A DNA stretch of 64,000 nucleotides from Atrina japonica (GCA_030159075.1 BROG01000465.1:1-64000); one strand, 5' to 3'. Positions 10,166 through 21,241 are shown, numbered from the stretch's first letter. Notes: generated by a model not told the origin, from the sequence alone. Translations and numbers: made by a program.

Positions 10166-11393
10166 TTAAACCTATTTTTTCTCTAGTTAAACCTTGTTTT
10201 CCTTTAGTTAATCCTAGCTTTTCCTATGGTTAAACCTAGTTTTTCTCTAGTTTTACAAAGGCAAAATCTAGTTTTTCTCTAGTTATACCTAGTGTTTTTC
10301 TAGTAAAACCTAGTTTCTCTAGTTAATCTAGTCTTTTCTAGTTAAACCTAGTTTCTCTAGTTTACCTAGTCTTTATAAGTTAAACCTAGTTTTTCTCTAG
10401 ATAAACCTAGTGTTTTTCTGGTTAAACCTCGTGTTTATCTAGTTAAACTTACTGTTTCTCTAGTTAAATTTAGTGTTTCTCTAGTTAATTTTAGTTTTTC
10501 TCTAGTTACAACTAGTGTCCCTCTAGTTAAAAAAGTGCATCTCTCTAGTTAAACCTACTGTTTCTCTTGTTAAACTAATTTTCTCTAGTTAAACCTTGTT
10601 TTTCTCTAGTTAAATCTAGTGTTTCTATAGTTAAAACTAGTGTTTCTTTAGTTAAAGCTCGATTTTTCTAGTAAAACCTAGAGTCTCTAGTTAAACATTC
10701 TCTAGTTAACCTAGTTTTTTCTAGTTAAACCTAGTTTTTCTCTAGTTAAACCCAGTGTTTCTTTGGTTAAACCTCGTGTTTATCTAGCTAAACCTACTGT
10801 TTCTCTAGTAAAAGCTATTGTATCTCTGGTCAAAACTAGTGTTTCCATAGTTGAACCTAGATTTTTCTAGTGAGACCTAGTGTTTGTCTGTTTAAACCTT
10901 GTTTTTTTCTTATATAACCTAGGGTTTATTTATTCAAACCTAGTTTTTCTCTAGTTAAAACTAATTTTTCCCTAGTTAAATAGTTTTATGTAGCTTAACC
11001 TAGTGTGTCTCTACTTAAACCTAGTGTTTCCCGAGTTAAATCTACTGTTTATCTACTTAAATCTAGTTTATTTTGTCGGATATTACTTACTCTTCAGGAA
11101 ATCTATTTAAAATTTTAGCTCAACTGATGAATTCTAATTGACAGAATCTATCGTCTTGAGTATTATAACTTTCGTATTATGTTTGTAATATTTAAACCTA
11201 GGTTTTCTCTAGTTAATTCTAGTCTGTCCCAAGTTAAACAGCGTTTCTCTAGTTATACATAGTTAAACCTGTTCATCTAGTTAAACCTAGCGTGTCTCGT
11301 GTTAAACCCAGTTTTTCTCTAGTTAAACTTAGTGTTTCTCTAGTTAAGACTGGTGTTTCTGTAGTTACACCTAATTATTCTCTGGTTTTTCTC
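10166..11393. repeat. 22-bp satellite, CTAGTTAAACCTAG type, with hammerhead relic
   Basis: About 50 degenerate copies of a ~22-bp unit built on CCTAGTTTTTCTCTAGTTAAA. Short inverted flanks TACGACAAAATA (10151-10162) and TATTTTGTCGGATA (about 11069-11082) bracket the main block. Within the array, 11085-11200 is a hammerhead retrozyme relic, after which the 22-bp units resume. Similar CTAG units border another hammerhead array at 33330-33445. Confidence 0.85.
11118..11161 (+). ncRNA. Hammerhead ribozyme relic inside satellite
   Basis: GCTCAA and TTGAGT form helix I, with one G.U end pair. CTGATGA and GAA are intact, but helix II has lost its GTC strand (ATTC instead) and stem III begins with U. 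It is probably inactive. Confidence 0.6.
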
Positions 11394-11689
11394 AGGAGTC
11401 TTTGGAAAGCATTGTTTAACTGGACGATAACAATTAGCTCAAGATTTCAAATGATTGGAGAAAAACTAGATTTTGGTAATTTTTTAGGTTTTAGAGCAGA
11501 TAAGCTGAGTGTTTTTTTTTTACCATTAATTCAAGTTTCCCCAAATTAATGTGAATTAACGAGTCTCTTTGTAACTTGCAATGGCACTCTTAATTTTATC
11601 CAACTGAAAACTAGAATTTTAACTCAATTACTCCTAAAGATACGAAACAGACCATTACGCTTTATTATTAATTAAATCTAATACAAGAT

Positions 11690-12030
11690 TATCTGCCCAA
11701 ACAATGTGAAATTCAAAACTGGGCCAATATTGATAAAACTAAGCCAATATATAAAAAAAACTAAGTCGGTATAGAAAATCTCGGCCAATATTGAGGTCAC
11801 GTGACCAAACGAATTAAAGTGAGAGTGGCCAGCATCTTTTTCAAATCGAACCGTAGCATTGGCTTGGCTGGATTTTATATTGGCCGAATCAATTAATAAT
11901 ATGAACATTAATCCGTGATTTGCATATTGGCCTACTTACTGTGCCTCTGTCTGTCGTATCGACCTTCGACTTCGCCTCAGGCCAATATGACAGACATCGG
12001 CGCAATAACTAGGCCAATATTACAAGAATC
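11690..12030. repeat. GGCCAATAT motif cluster with fold-back core
   Basis: At least six copies or reverse complements of GGCCAATAT lie within about 340 bp. A fold-back sits near the right side: TGTCTGTCGTAT (11948-11959) pairs with ATATGACAGACA (11985-11996) around a loop carrying CTTCGCCTC, the complement of GAGGCGAAG. Probably a nested palindromic MITE. Confidence 0.5.
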
Positions 12031-12380
12031 ATGTGGCAGCCTGCTACAGCTTCATACATGATGTATCCTCCTTACCTCAAAATGTGATTTCATGTTTTAT
12101 ACAAAGGATATTAGGTAATCGTATCTGTAAAACAGATAAAAAACCAGATTATTATAACGGGCTGCACACCTATATCAAATCAAGAGAAAAATAAATGACA
12201 TGTAATCTAAAATGATGCTGTGCTAAAGACTATTCTGACGAAGAAATAGTGTTTCAACCCGATCCTTTGGATCTGAAACAAGGTACAGAGAAACAACTTG
12301 TGTAAAATGTTTGACTTGGCATCGAAAAAAATCGGATAAAAGTGTGGTAGAAGAATAAAAATTACAACTACTAAAGTTTG
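12031..12380. other. Gene-free stretch
   Basis: Nothing recognised. - strand frames at 12207-12501 run into the PLE tail that follows and show no domain. Confidence 0.4.
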
Positions 12381-12381
12381 T

Positions 12382-12482
12382 TCCAAGAAACAGATACAAA
12401 TCTGGTGAATACATGACAAACACAGACCTCTGGTAATCAAAAGGTGAGGTCAGGTGCCATAAAGGATTAAATTGACCAACCA
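12382..12482 (-). mobile_element. PLE family A 3'-end relic
   Basis: Reversed, this gives a diverged copy of the family A end block (ACAGATACAAATCTGGT, GACAAACACAGACCTCTGG, GTCAGGTGCCAT). Only about 100 bp is recognisable. Confidence 0.5.
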
Positions 12483-12489
12483 AATAGTA

Positions 12490-13120
12490 GTGTAAGCGCA
12501 CAGTTTAAGCGCCTCTGTGGTTGAGTTGTCAGGGCATCGCAATTCAAACCACAACGTATTTCTCCTCTAATTACCACAGGTTAGAGGCTCACTGGAATCT
12601 TAGCTGTTTAAATGTTTTGTTACTTTGCATGTCGAATACCGAAGCCCATTCCTGAATACATCGGAATTATTTGTCCCCCACTATTAACGGTGTCTGTTAT
12701 AAAATAAACTCGAGTGTGGCGCAGAATAGAAATACTAGGAAAATAAAACATAATGAGTGTGTTCGGAACTCCTAGTAATTCTTAAGCAAATTTGTTTCTA
12801 CGGTTAACAATGCAATTTTAGCAACGCCAGATAAATGCAAAATTGCATTTTATATCATTATATTTATAGTATATTGGCCAATTCAAAACGCCACTCATTC
12901 GATTAACTTTGAGAGTTACAATTTAACGAAATACTTAGATATTAGGAATTAGGGAATGGAGCACTGTTATGTCTGTATGTGTTTTATTTCACACATCAAC
13001 CAGCCTTCCTGAACATTACTTTCTCAAGAGGCTATTTGATTGACAAACATCAGTAAGAAAGTGATGCTTACGAATAATCGATGAAAAGATTACTTGCAAT
13101 ACAAGTATTTAAAAATGCGT
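12490..13120. other. Gene-free stretch
   Basis: No gene. Near 12510-12560 there is a faint tRNA-like stretch (GTGGTTGAGTTG, AATTCAAACC) too weak to call. The remainder is anonymous AT-rich DNA. Confidence 0.35.
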
Positions 13121-13122
13121 CT

Positions 13123-13123
<1 letters not shown>

Positions 13124-13160
<37 letters not shown>
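13124..13160. repeat. (AT)n microsatellite
   Basis: Uninterrupted AT dinucleotide run. Confidence 0.95.
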
Positions 13161-13162
<2 letters not shown>

Positions 13163-13260
13163 CACAAAATATCACTACAACATTATCATTTACTATGAAT
13201 ATTGAATCAGAAATGATACTATCTGCGTAAATAAATCATACATACAGAACAAATACAGAA

Positions 13261-13402
13261 ATAACAAGGTACCTGCAAACTCACCATGCCATGGCTGGGT
13301 CTCGAACCCTCGACCAACGACACCAATCGCCTGACTCTAATACACGACGTCCTTACCACTTGGCCAACTACGCATTCACACTTGAGTTTGTAGGTACCTT
13401 GT

Positions 13403-13405
<3 letters not shown>
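13261..13405 (-). mobile_element. Hairpin element enclosing a tRNA-like sequence
   Basis: The outer arms are 23 nt and match at 22 positions (ATAACAAGGTACCTGCAAAC... against the mirrored end TGTAGGTACCTTGTTAT). Between them the - strand has an A box TGGCCAAGTGG and a perfect B box GGTTCGAGACC, spaced as in a type II tRNA. The acceptor-stem ends do not pair, so this is not a functional tRNA gene. A second copy of the tRNA-like part lies at 39405-39475 without arms. Confidence 0.7.
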
Positions 13406-13436
<31 letters not shown>

Positions 13437-13448
13437 TGTTTGTGTGTG
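13406..13448. repeat. (TG)n microsatellite
   Basis: TG dinucleotide run with a few interruptions. Confidence 0.95.
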
Positions 13449-13589
13449 TTTTGCAAACTAGTATACAGATTGATAATCAGAAATGAAATTTCTTGTGATT
13501 TTTTATATATCGGGTAGTTCTTTTTTGCTGCGTTGTACTAATGTTTGTTTTTGTTTGTGTTTTACACTGCTCGCAACAATGTTGCAGAT

Positions 13590-13930
13590 ATATGGTGGGC
13601 TGGGATTTCCATTTCCTTGTGATGGACGGCATTTCCGTTTTCTAGATGGATATTTGACTTCCATATTTTTACATCTTACGCAACTTCTATTCTGTAATGG
13701 TACAAGTAACTTCCAAATTCTAGTAGAACACTTAACTTCTGTTTTCCAGTTGTTCATTTGGCATTTGTTTTCCGGTTGTCAATTGGACTTCCGTTTTCTA
13801 GTTGCCTATTGGAGTTCCGTTTTATGTTGCCTGTATTACTTTCGTTCTGTGGTGGCACAAGAGATTTCCAGATTCTAGTAGTACACGTATCTTTTGTTTT
13901 ATTGTTTACACGAGACTTTTGTTTTCTGTC
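13590..13930. repeat. Degenerate tandem repeat, ~155-bp higher order
   Basis: Blocks such as CCAAATTCTAGTAGAACACTT (from about 13713) and CCAGATTCTAGTAGTACACGT (from about 13868) recur at an offset of about 155 bp. Shorter ACTTCCGTTTTCTAGTTG-type units recur within them. The 131-codon open frame over this stretch is hydrophobic and repeat-derived, not a recognised protein. Confidence 0.55.
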
Positions 13931-14327
13931 TTGTTCTGAAAATAAATAACGTTTCGATGGAGAAGGAATGGAGAGGGCTTAATCGTTGATGAAAAAGTTT
14001 TCATAGTATCGAAATACGAAAGGCATTTGACTAGTGAATAGAGCACTAATAAGGACCCATGGGTATCCAATCAATAATTTATATCTGTTAGATATTCTAG
14101 AATTGTTTGAATTTATCGTAGGAAGAAGACATTTTTATTTTTCAAAATTGTAGTAATACCGTGGGGGGACAGAATAAAATTATCTCTCCAAATTTCAAAT
14201 TCACATGTAACATAATTTGCATTTTATAAACATTCCTTTTAATGCTGAAAGTGTGTTATCAGAATACATGAATTGCATTTAAATTGACACATGATGGAAA
14301 ATAAATAATGTATATTCGATTATAGAT

Positions 14328-14433
<106 letters not shown>

Positions 14434-14605
14434 GTCGTTTTTACACTATTTTTATTTTGAATCTAATAATTCGATATTTCATTTTTAAATTAAAAACATT
14501 TGTATGATTATTTTTATCAAGATGATTAATTTTTGGCAAAATCTCTGAATATCTATTGATTTCCCAAATAGTACATTAAACATATTTTCTAATCATTGAT
14601 AGAAA

Positions 14606-14649
14606 GACAGACAGTCGCACACACAGACGAACAGACAGACAGACAGATG

Positions 14650-14703
<54 letters not shown>

Positions 14704-14796
14704 CTGGAAGGTAGACAGACAGACAGAAAGATAAACAGATAGGCAGACTGGCAAGCAGACAGACAGACAGGCTGGCAGACTGGCAAGCAGACAGAG

Positions 14797-14850
<54 letters not shown>

Positions 14851-14895
14851 TAATTGACAGATAGATAAATAGATAGAGTGGATAGATGGGTGGAT
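14606..14895. repeat. (GATA)n/(GACA)n microsatellite
   Basis: Alternating GACA and GATA tetranucleotide blocks. The Cys/Ser/Leu-rich - strand frame here is an artefact of the repeat. Confidence 0.97.
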
Positions 14896-14899
14896 GGAC

Positions 14900-15210
14900 A
14901 GATAGGAAACTTATCTACTAAATACAAATATTTATGATGTTATTATCATTAAGTGGACAGTGTTTTCTTTTCATCCTAGTCATAAATATGGGCGTTTCAT
15001 TCATATTGAATTATGTATATGAATAATTATGATATGTAGAACAGAATTGTCAACCTATTTCATAAGAGAATAGGGATAAATAATGTCATTCGATGAATAG
15101 AAAAAAAGCAAAATTGTTTACTGAAAAATGACATATTCAATTTATTGAACACAATGTATGTCCAAGTGTCACGACAACAAGAAATCAATCATCTTAATAG
15201 TAGAGCCAAT
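14900..15210. other. Gene-free stretch
   Basis: Nothing recognised. Confidence 0.4.
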
Positions 15211-15214
15211 CACG

Positions 15215-15423
15215 CAATGGGACTAATTCATGTACCACCAGATAACCTCTAATGTGTGGTACTAGTATCTCAAATGGTGATGGAACGTAGCTCTGCGTAA
15301 TTCTCCCGCTAAAGTGACGATACCGCGGAATATTGTCTATAAGCGTCATTACATCACGAATAGAAACAACAGTCCCGCACAAACGGTATCGGGTATCACG
15401 TGGTATATGAATTAGTCCCATTG
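15215..15423. mobile_element. TIR element / MITE (209 bp)
   Basis: The left end CAATGGGACTAATTCATGTA is mirrored by TATATGAATTAGTCCCATTG at the right, with 23 of 24 positions complementary if ACCAC/GTGGT is included. No target duplication is obvious. The - strand frame that spans it is incidental. Confidence 0.7.
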
Positions 15424-15531
15424 TATCGAAATGTGATACAATTGTAAACTTTATACTATATTTCTGTTATAAAAAAAACCAATGCAGTGGTGATAATATT
15501 TATTACCAAGAAACTCGAGATAAAAAAAAAA

Positions 15532-15713
15532 TGCACCACAATTTACTGGTGTTTTCCCGCCACATCCAACAACTTCCATATATGCTAAAGCGGTCAGCTG
15601 GTAATAGTGAAGACGAAAAAATTGCAGCACAATTTACTGGTGTTTTCCCGCCACATCCAACAACTTCCATATATGCTAAAGCGGTCAGCTGGTAATAGTG
15701 AAGACGAAATTCC
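15532..15713. repeat. 91-bp tandem duplication
   Basis: AATTTACTGGTGTTTTCCCG at 15540 recurs at 15631 and the two 91-bp units are almost identical to the end (AATAGTGAAGACGAAA). This is a recent local duplication. Nature unknown. Confidence 0.85.
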
Positions 15714-15719
15714 AGGTCA

Positions 15720-16655
15720 AAGTGTATAGGGAAAAGGTAAACCATCAGATGTAGGATAATGTGACATGTCCATCGATCGTTACCTGTTGGAAAACATGAA
15801 AGGAAAAGGTCTACTAAAGTGAAGTGGTACATCCGGGTTCCGTCAAAAACCAAAACAAAATACTCTGTTTTTCAAAATTAAGTTGTACAAATAAAACATA
15901 TTGATTATATATACTTTGACAACCGATTGATGTTATAGTTATATTAGCATTTTCTACAATCACACCTGCTTTGAGTCAAATTGCCAAAACAAATAAGGAA
16001 CTATTCCCAATCATAATATGAATAAGCAATTAAATATCTACTTTCGGAAAAAGTAACCCATTTTTCAGTTTGTCTCCGAAATGATATGCCTGAGCTTGTT
16101 TAACATCCGACCATTCTATATATAAAGAAAAAACTTTTATATAATTTGTTGTGACAAGGATATGAGAAATCAAGTCTACAGTCACATTGTGAAAATATCA
16201 TGGTCGTTATTATGACCTTGTTGTTGAGTTTGGCGTGAAACACCATTCAAAATTAAAAATATAATGACGTTGTTCGCAATAACCATGCTTCATCTACTGG
16301 AATGTGAAGTTACTTTTCCGATGGTCGAGGCGGCTTCTTTTCAAGATTTATTACTGTCTTACTCACACCTTTTTATTTATTTGAGTTTTTGTGATTTCAG
16401 CGGGTGTGTCCCAGAAGTCTGTGTTAATTCAATGTTTGCTGTATTTGTATATTGTCGTTCTAACTTCCTGACGGTATAGATTTTGGTAATATGTGGTTTT
16501 TATATTTGTAAAACATGGTAATTGAAACAAGGTCAAAACTTCAATTGCATACTTTCTAAATTTAGAATAAAATTACAAAGAAAAATTCGAGAAGTTTGAT
16601 CGCCAACAATTACTTATCTAAAACAAAAAATTGGTACATCACAAGATATAACAAA
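15720..16655. other. Gene-free stretch
   Basis: No supported gene. The open frame at 16264-16479 shows no domain and no convincing splice context. Confidence 0.4.
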
Positions 16656-16658
16656 TTA

Positions 16659-16836
16659 CAGTAATTCAAGGACATCCCTGTGTAAAAGACACCTAGCTAT
16701 CAAGGTCATTCAAATATAACCATTGTTAACTTTTATATAATGAATATACGTTGTAAACCTCCATATAGAGGACACCTGTCTATAATGACTACTTATGCCT
16801 GCTGTCTTCAGTGGCCTTTATCGACGAGTTTTATTG
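16659..16836. mobile_element. TA-flanked MITE, GGCCTTTAT family
   Basis: CAGTAATTCAAG and CGAGTTTTATTG sit inside TA flanks as weak inverted ends. The interior matches 26901-27060 block by block (AAGGTCATTCAAATATAACC, GTGGCCTTTATC near the right end). Confidence 0.55.
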
Positions 16837-16839
16837 TAT

Positions 16840-17495
16840 TGGGGATAAAGTAAGTTGTTCAATATTGAAAAAAATTGATGGATTGAATAACAATATCTAA
16901 TTAGATTAAAATATTTTACGTCACATACAAATTGAAAATTATTTTGATATTTTGTTAAATCAGAATCATTATTGAAAAAAATTGCTCAGATACAATAAAC
17001 TGGTTTTTGGTCCCATCGATATTTGTACACAATTTTGAGTTCAAGCGATTAGTTCCCAAATTGTTCTTGATCAACGGAAAGAATAATGAATTTAAAATAA
17101 TAAATATATATTTATTCTTCGTTTTGGTTCTTGGTAAATTTGAAAATATTTACAAAGTACCAAATTATATATCTGATCAACTTGTTATGTGTGACGTTGA
17201 ATGACATTGGGCGATTATATAGCGAAATGCTGTCCACAGGAGACACTAAATATCGACTACGCATTGACACTAATACATGTGTTCCTTTCGATAAGGAATA
17301 TCATATATAACTTGTCGGTAACTGTTGATTTATATATGTGGAACAAAATCAATTCAAATTCTATTCATTCATTAGATACTACGATGATCAGTTGCAAACG
17401 TTTGAACATATGTTTTGTATCTTTATGTCTCAAAAGTTTGCATGAGAAGGAAGTGTATTACATTTCTTCTTGAAAAGCCTAAAATTCATTAAATG
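16840..17495. other. Gene-free stretch
   Basis: AT-rich, nothing recognised. Two short frames at 17007-17204 and 17201-17473 lack domains. Confidence 0.4.
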
Positions 17496-17499
17496 GTGA

Positions 17500-17722
17500 C
17501 ATTTTCTACGAGCTTGTCGTATTCACCGAACTCGAGAAGTTTCAATCAAACATTTACGACGGATGTGGCATACTAACAGGGGACGCCGATACCTTCCGTA
17601 CACTTGGTCTCATTTGTGATTCGCAATTCCTCTTCACGTTCAGACGATTTTTACTATCCAATTTTTCGTATGTAAATGAACTGTCGATTATCCTTTGGTA
17701 CTTCTTCATTTTTACTTACACT
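17500..17722 (+). mobile_element. PLE family B 3' block
   Basis: This matches the family B downstream block: TACGACGGATGTGGCATACT, CAGGGGACGCCGATACCTTCC, GTGATTCGCAATTCC and TGGTACTTCTTCATTTTTACT. No RT portion is attached. Confidence 0.6.
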
Positions 17723-17904
17723 TGTCTGATTCTGTTTAAATCTATAGCATTTTCCTCGACTATAATTATACATAGCAATGCTTGCTGCTGTCGTATCTAG
17801 CCTTTTCATCGATAAAGAACTTGATCGGATATCATTATTATGATTATGTTTTACATAACACTATCAATTGGTATGAAACTGCATTTGAATCGCCTTAGAA
17901 AAAA

Positions 17905-18525
17905 TATACCTTACGTAAGACTTATTACCTCTTACATAACACTAGTATCTCTTATATAAGACGACGTATCTCTATGTCAGACTCAGTTTCACTTTCGTAG
18001 GACTTATAATCTTTTACGTAGGACTTATATCTAACGTATGACATAGCATCTCTAACGTTAGATTTAGTATATCTTACCTACGACTTAGTATTTCTGAGTA
18101 AAGCTTTGTATCTCTTATGTAAGACTTAGTATCTCTTAAGTAAAACGTAAAACGTAGTATCTCTAACCTAAGACTTAGTATTTTTATAACGTAAGACTTA
18201 GTACCTCTTACGTAAGACTTAGTATCTTTAATGTTAGATTAAATATATTTTAAGACTTAGTCTCTCGTGTAAGACTTAATATCTCTAATGCAAGACTTTG
18301 TATATCTAACGTTAGATTTAATACCTTTTAGATAAGACACAGTATCTCTATAATATAAGACTTAGTATTTCGAATGTTAAATTTAGTATCTCTAACTTAA
18401 GACTTAGTATATCAATGTAAGACTTAGTATCTCTTAGGTAAGACTTATTATCTCTAAAGCTAGATTTAATATATTTTGGGTAAGACTTATTATCTCTTAC
18501 TTAAGATTTATCATATGTTATCTCT
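17905..18525. repeat. ~21-bp satellite, TTACGTAAGACTTAGTATCTC type
   Basis: About 28 degenerate tandem units of the form (T)TACGTAAGACTTAGTATCTC. Each unit has a palindromic centre (TTACGTAA or AACGTTAG). The unit size is close to the CTAG satellite at 10.2 kb but the sequence is different. Confidence 0.85.
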
Positions 18526-18529
18526 CATA

Positions 18530-19095
18530 TCGAAAATTGAAAAAGTGAAATTGACGCCTTGAGAGATCTGGCAAATGAAACGGGGGTATTATAAAAAAGA
18601 TTTCACTGAATATTAAAAGGCGTGTAAATTAATTAAAGAATATCTACAAGATGTTAAAATAAGTTTACTTAATTATATTGCAAGCACCTTACAAGTTTTA
18701 CACTCAATTGTAAAATTGTGCTTTACTGAAACGTACACAGATTACAAATAATACTCTTGTATTTGTTCTTTTACCCACCAGGGCCTGGCATAAAAAAAAC
18801 TTGAGAATTCACTCAGGCCTGAGAATATCATCAACTTGACCTGCTCATTCAATCAGATTTCAGGATTTGCTAAACCCAAGTAAAATGTTCAGACCTAGTC
18901 CTTCTTAGGTTTTATGGTACCAATTACGACGTCAAAACACTGGTAGAAAAACAAGTTAATGACATATGTGTTTTGAATATATTTTTAAAAGAATCGCCTG
19001 TGTGATGCCTACATGTTCATGTAATTAAACTCGAGCTAATGAATTTACAATCATCCTAAAGAGGTGAAAATAAGTTTCAGCTGCTCTATACATAT
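18530..19095. other. Gene-free stretch
   Basis: Nothing recognised. Confidence 0.4.
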
Positions 19096-19099
19096 CCAG

Positions 19100-19492
19100 A
19101 TACAAGAGCATATCATACACACAGGTAAATTACTTACTGATAAGCTGTTGTCACTCCGATATCGGGAGTTGTGTTTGATGTCAACATTCCGCAAACTTTT
19201 AGGTCGGTATTATGATCTTGTTTGCAGTTACCATGTTTCATTAATATGAAAAGTTGAGTATCCCATTTGATAGCCGTTGTTGAGTCGTCTGTACAAATTG
19301 TGACGAGGATTTTTCCTCAAACATTTTATCTGAATTTGACTGTGGACTCGCGGCGGGTGTGAAAGGATCGAAGGTATGCTTACTCCTTACATATCTGGAT
19401 TTCCACGGGTCCATGATAGTCCATTGTTCCCCAGATTGTATAATGTATTCTTGACATCCTGAAAAATTAATTTTTTGGTATCTATGATTTTA
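19100..19492 (+). mobile_element. PLE family A, diverged 3' end
   Basis: The RT C-terminus is recognisable (GKLLTDKLL, MSTFRKLLGRYYDLV), followed by the 3' block with many substitutions and small deletions, then the end motif TTTTTTGGTATCTATGATTTT. Divergence is clearly higher than in the copies at 8.2 or 43.4 kb. Confidence 0.7.
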
Positions 19493-19630
19493 CATCCATC
19501 CCCGTCTTTATCGAAGTATACTTAAATGACCTTATGTTTTACGTGTCTAACCTTCAATGTTTTGTAATGAAATATTGTGTAATAGATATATACTCTAATT
19601 AGAGGTTAATTGAATGCCAGGAATTCTGCC

Positions 19631-19779
19631 TTTTCGTTAGTCAGCGTTATTTCCCATGTCAGCAGGTATCGATTGTTATGTCATACATTTACGCGAGAAT
19701 AAAACGTCCGTTTTCACACAAACATATGTCGTCACAATTGATACCTGCTGACATGGGAGACAACTCTGACTAACGAAAA
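19631..19779. mobile_element. Palindromic MITE, 46-nt arms
   Basis: The left arm TTTTCGTTAGTCAG... is complementary to the right arm ...CTGACTAACGAAAA at 42 of 46 positions. The arms contain CCCATGTCAGCAGGTAT, a type of sequence I recall as common in bivalve repeats. The spacer is 57 nt. Confidence 0.75.
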
Positions 19780-19965
19780 TACCTAATAGTGTTGTTGTTT
19801 AACATCGCTCCAGGAAGTATCACTTACGTCATTAGCTAAAGATGAATTGCTACAAAATTTGATCTGAGCTAGGGGCTGATGCCGATGAACTGGGGTTCAC
19901 AGTATCACTGTTTTAGATTTTAAAGAAAAATAATTTTTTTGTGAATTGAAAGACTAAGGTATGAC

Positions 19966-20033
19966 TCTTAATCGAACCCAGAACCTTCAACTTGTGAATC
20001 TCGCCCTCTACCATAAGATCACCACCAGGCCTT
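19966..20033 (-). repeat. tRNA-like SINE head relic
   Basis: On the - strand an A-box-like TGGTAGAGGGCG precedes a B-box-like GGGTTCGATTA. This looks like the head of a decayed SINE. No tail was identified. Confidence 0.4.
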
Positions 20034-20060
20034 TGAGCGAACTGTTGTTGTGCTTTTAAG

Positions 20061-20152
20061 GAGAAAACATCCCCTGTTGACCGGTTACACTCGCCGTGAG
20101 TCCATAGTAAAATTCAAATGAAATAAGTGAGGAATAAAGACGACTCAACAAG
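20061..20152 (-). mobile_element. PLE family A fragment
   Basis: About 90 bp of the reversed 3' block (AACATCCCCTGTTGACCGGT, CGCCGTGAGTCCATAGT). Confidence 0.55.
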
Positions 20153-20159
20153 ACAGATG

Positions 20160-21045
20160 TCCTAACAAAATCAGTAAATAAAATAGAATACTACAGAGAA
20201 AATGGAATAACGTCCGGAAAATACAAGACATAATGATAAACGATTATTATTAGTTTAAGTCAGTGGCAAGAAATACATTTCTGATGTATTGCCATTTTGT
20301 CATATATTCTTTATAAAATCACTAACTTTAATATAGGATATGCATGTCAAATTATTTTTCATTAATGAAATATTTCAAACAGGAAAAAAAACCAATGTTT
20401 TGTTTATTTACTGAAACATGCAGCAGGAAGATCTAGACCATGGGGTTTTTTATTTGTTTTTATCAGTGACGTTTCATGTATATATGATAAAACTTTGATA
20501 ATTGTTCAAAATAGCATGACTATTTTGTAACTACGGCAGAAATAGGTTGTACTACTTCACCTCTTTCAAAGGATGCCTGATCCTGCCTCCTGGACATTTT
20601 CAGGATTTATACTATGATATCTGTGATTTTTATGTTAAAAACGTAAACAACTGGCAAAAATTACTGTCAAACAGCATAACCATTGTTTAGGTTGAGCACC
20701 ATACTGATATCGAAATCCTGTAAATTCTAAAAAAATTACTAAAATTTGACAAAATGCTACATGATTAAATAAGCGAAATAAAATGAAAGAAAACAACATG
20801 ATATATAATTATCGTCATTGTGATTTTCATTTACTATAATTTAGATTTTAAAAATCTTTATCTGTCAATTCAGGTGGAGCCACAGATTTCAATAAGCTAG
20901 CGAAATAAGATATAATGTTACATTAGAACTAACTTGTTTTAGAGAAATTTAAATTTTGCAATACTGTTATGTTACTGTCCACAAACATCAATTCTTAGTA
21001 CAGGAATATAGATTCCAAAATACATATCATCTAAATCACTCAATA
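20160..21045. other. Gene-free stretch with faint PLE end
   Basis: Nothing clear apart from 20560-20635, which has a weak match to the family A terminus (CTCCTGGACATTTTC, GGATTTATACTATGATATCTG). Confidence 0.35.
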
Positions 21046-21046
21046 A

Positions 21047-21050
<4 letters not shown>

Positions 21051-21125
<75 letters not shown>

Positions 21126-21143
21126 CATCTTACATATATATAT

Positions 21144-21240
<97 letters not shown>

Positions 21241-21241
21241 A

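Noticed and set aside
13483..13878. 131-codon hydrophobic frame as a membrane protein
   Set aside because: The frame lies in a degenerate tandem repeat whose units recur at ~155 bp. Its hydrophobicity comes from T-rich repeat units.
14589..14786. Cys/Ser/Leu-rich - strand frame
   Set aside because: Produced by the GACA/GATA microsatellite.
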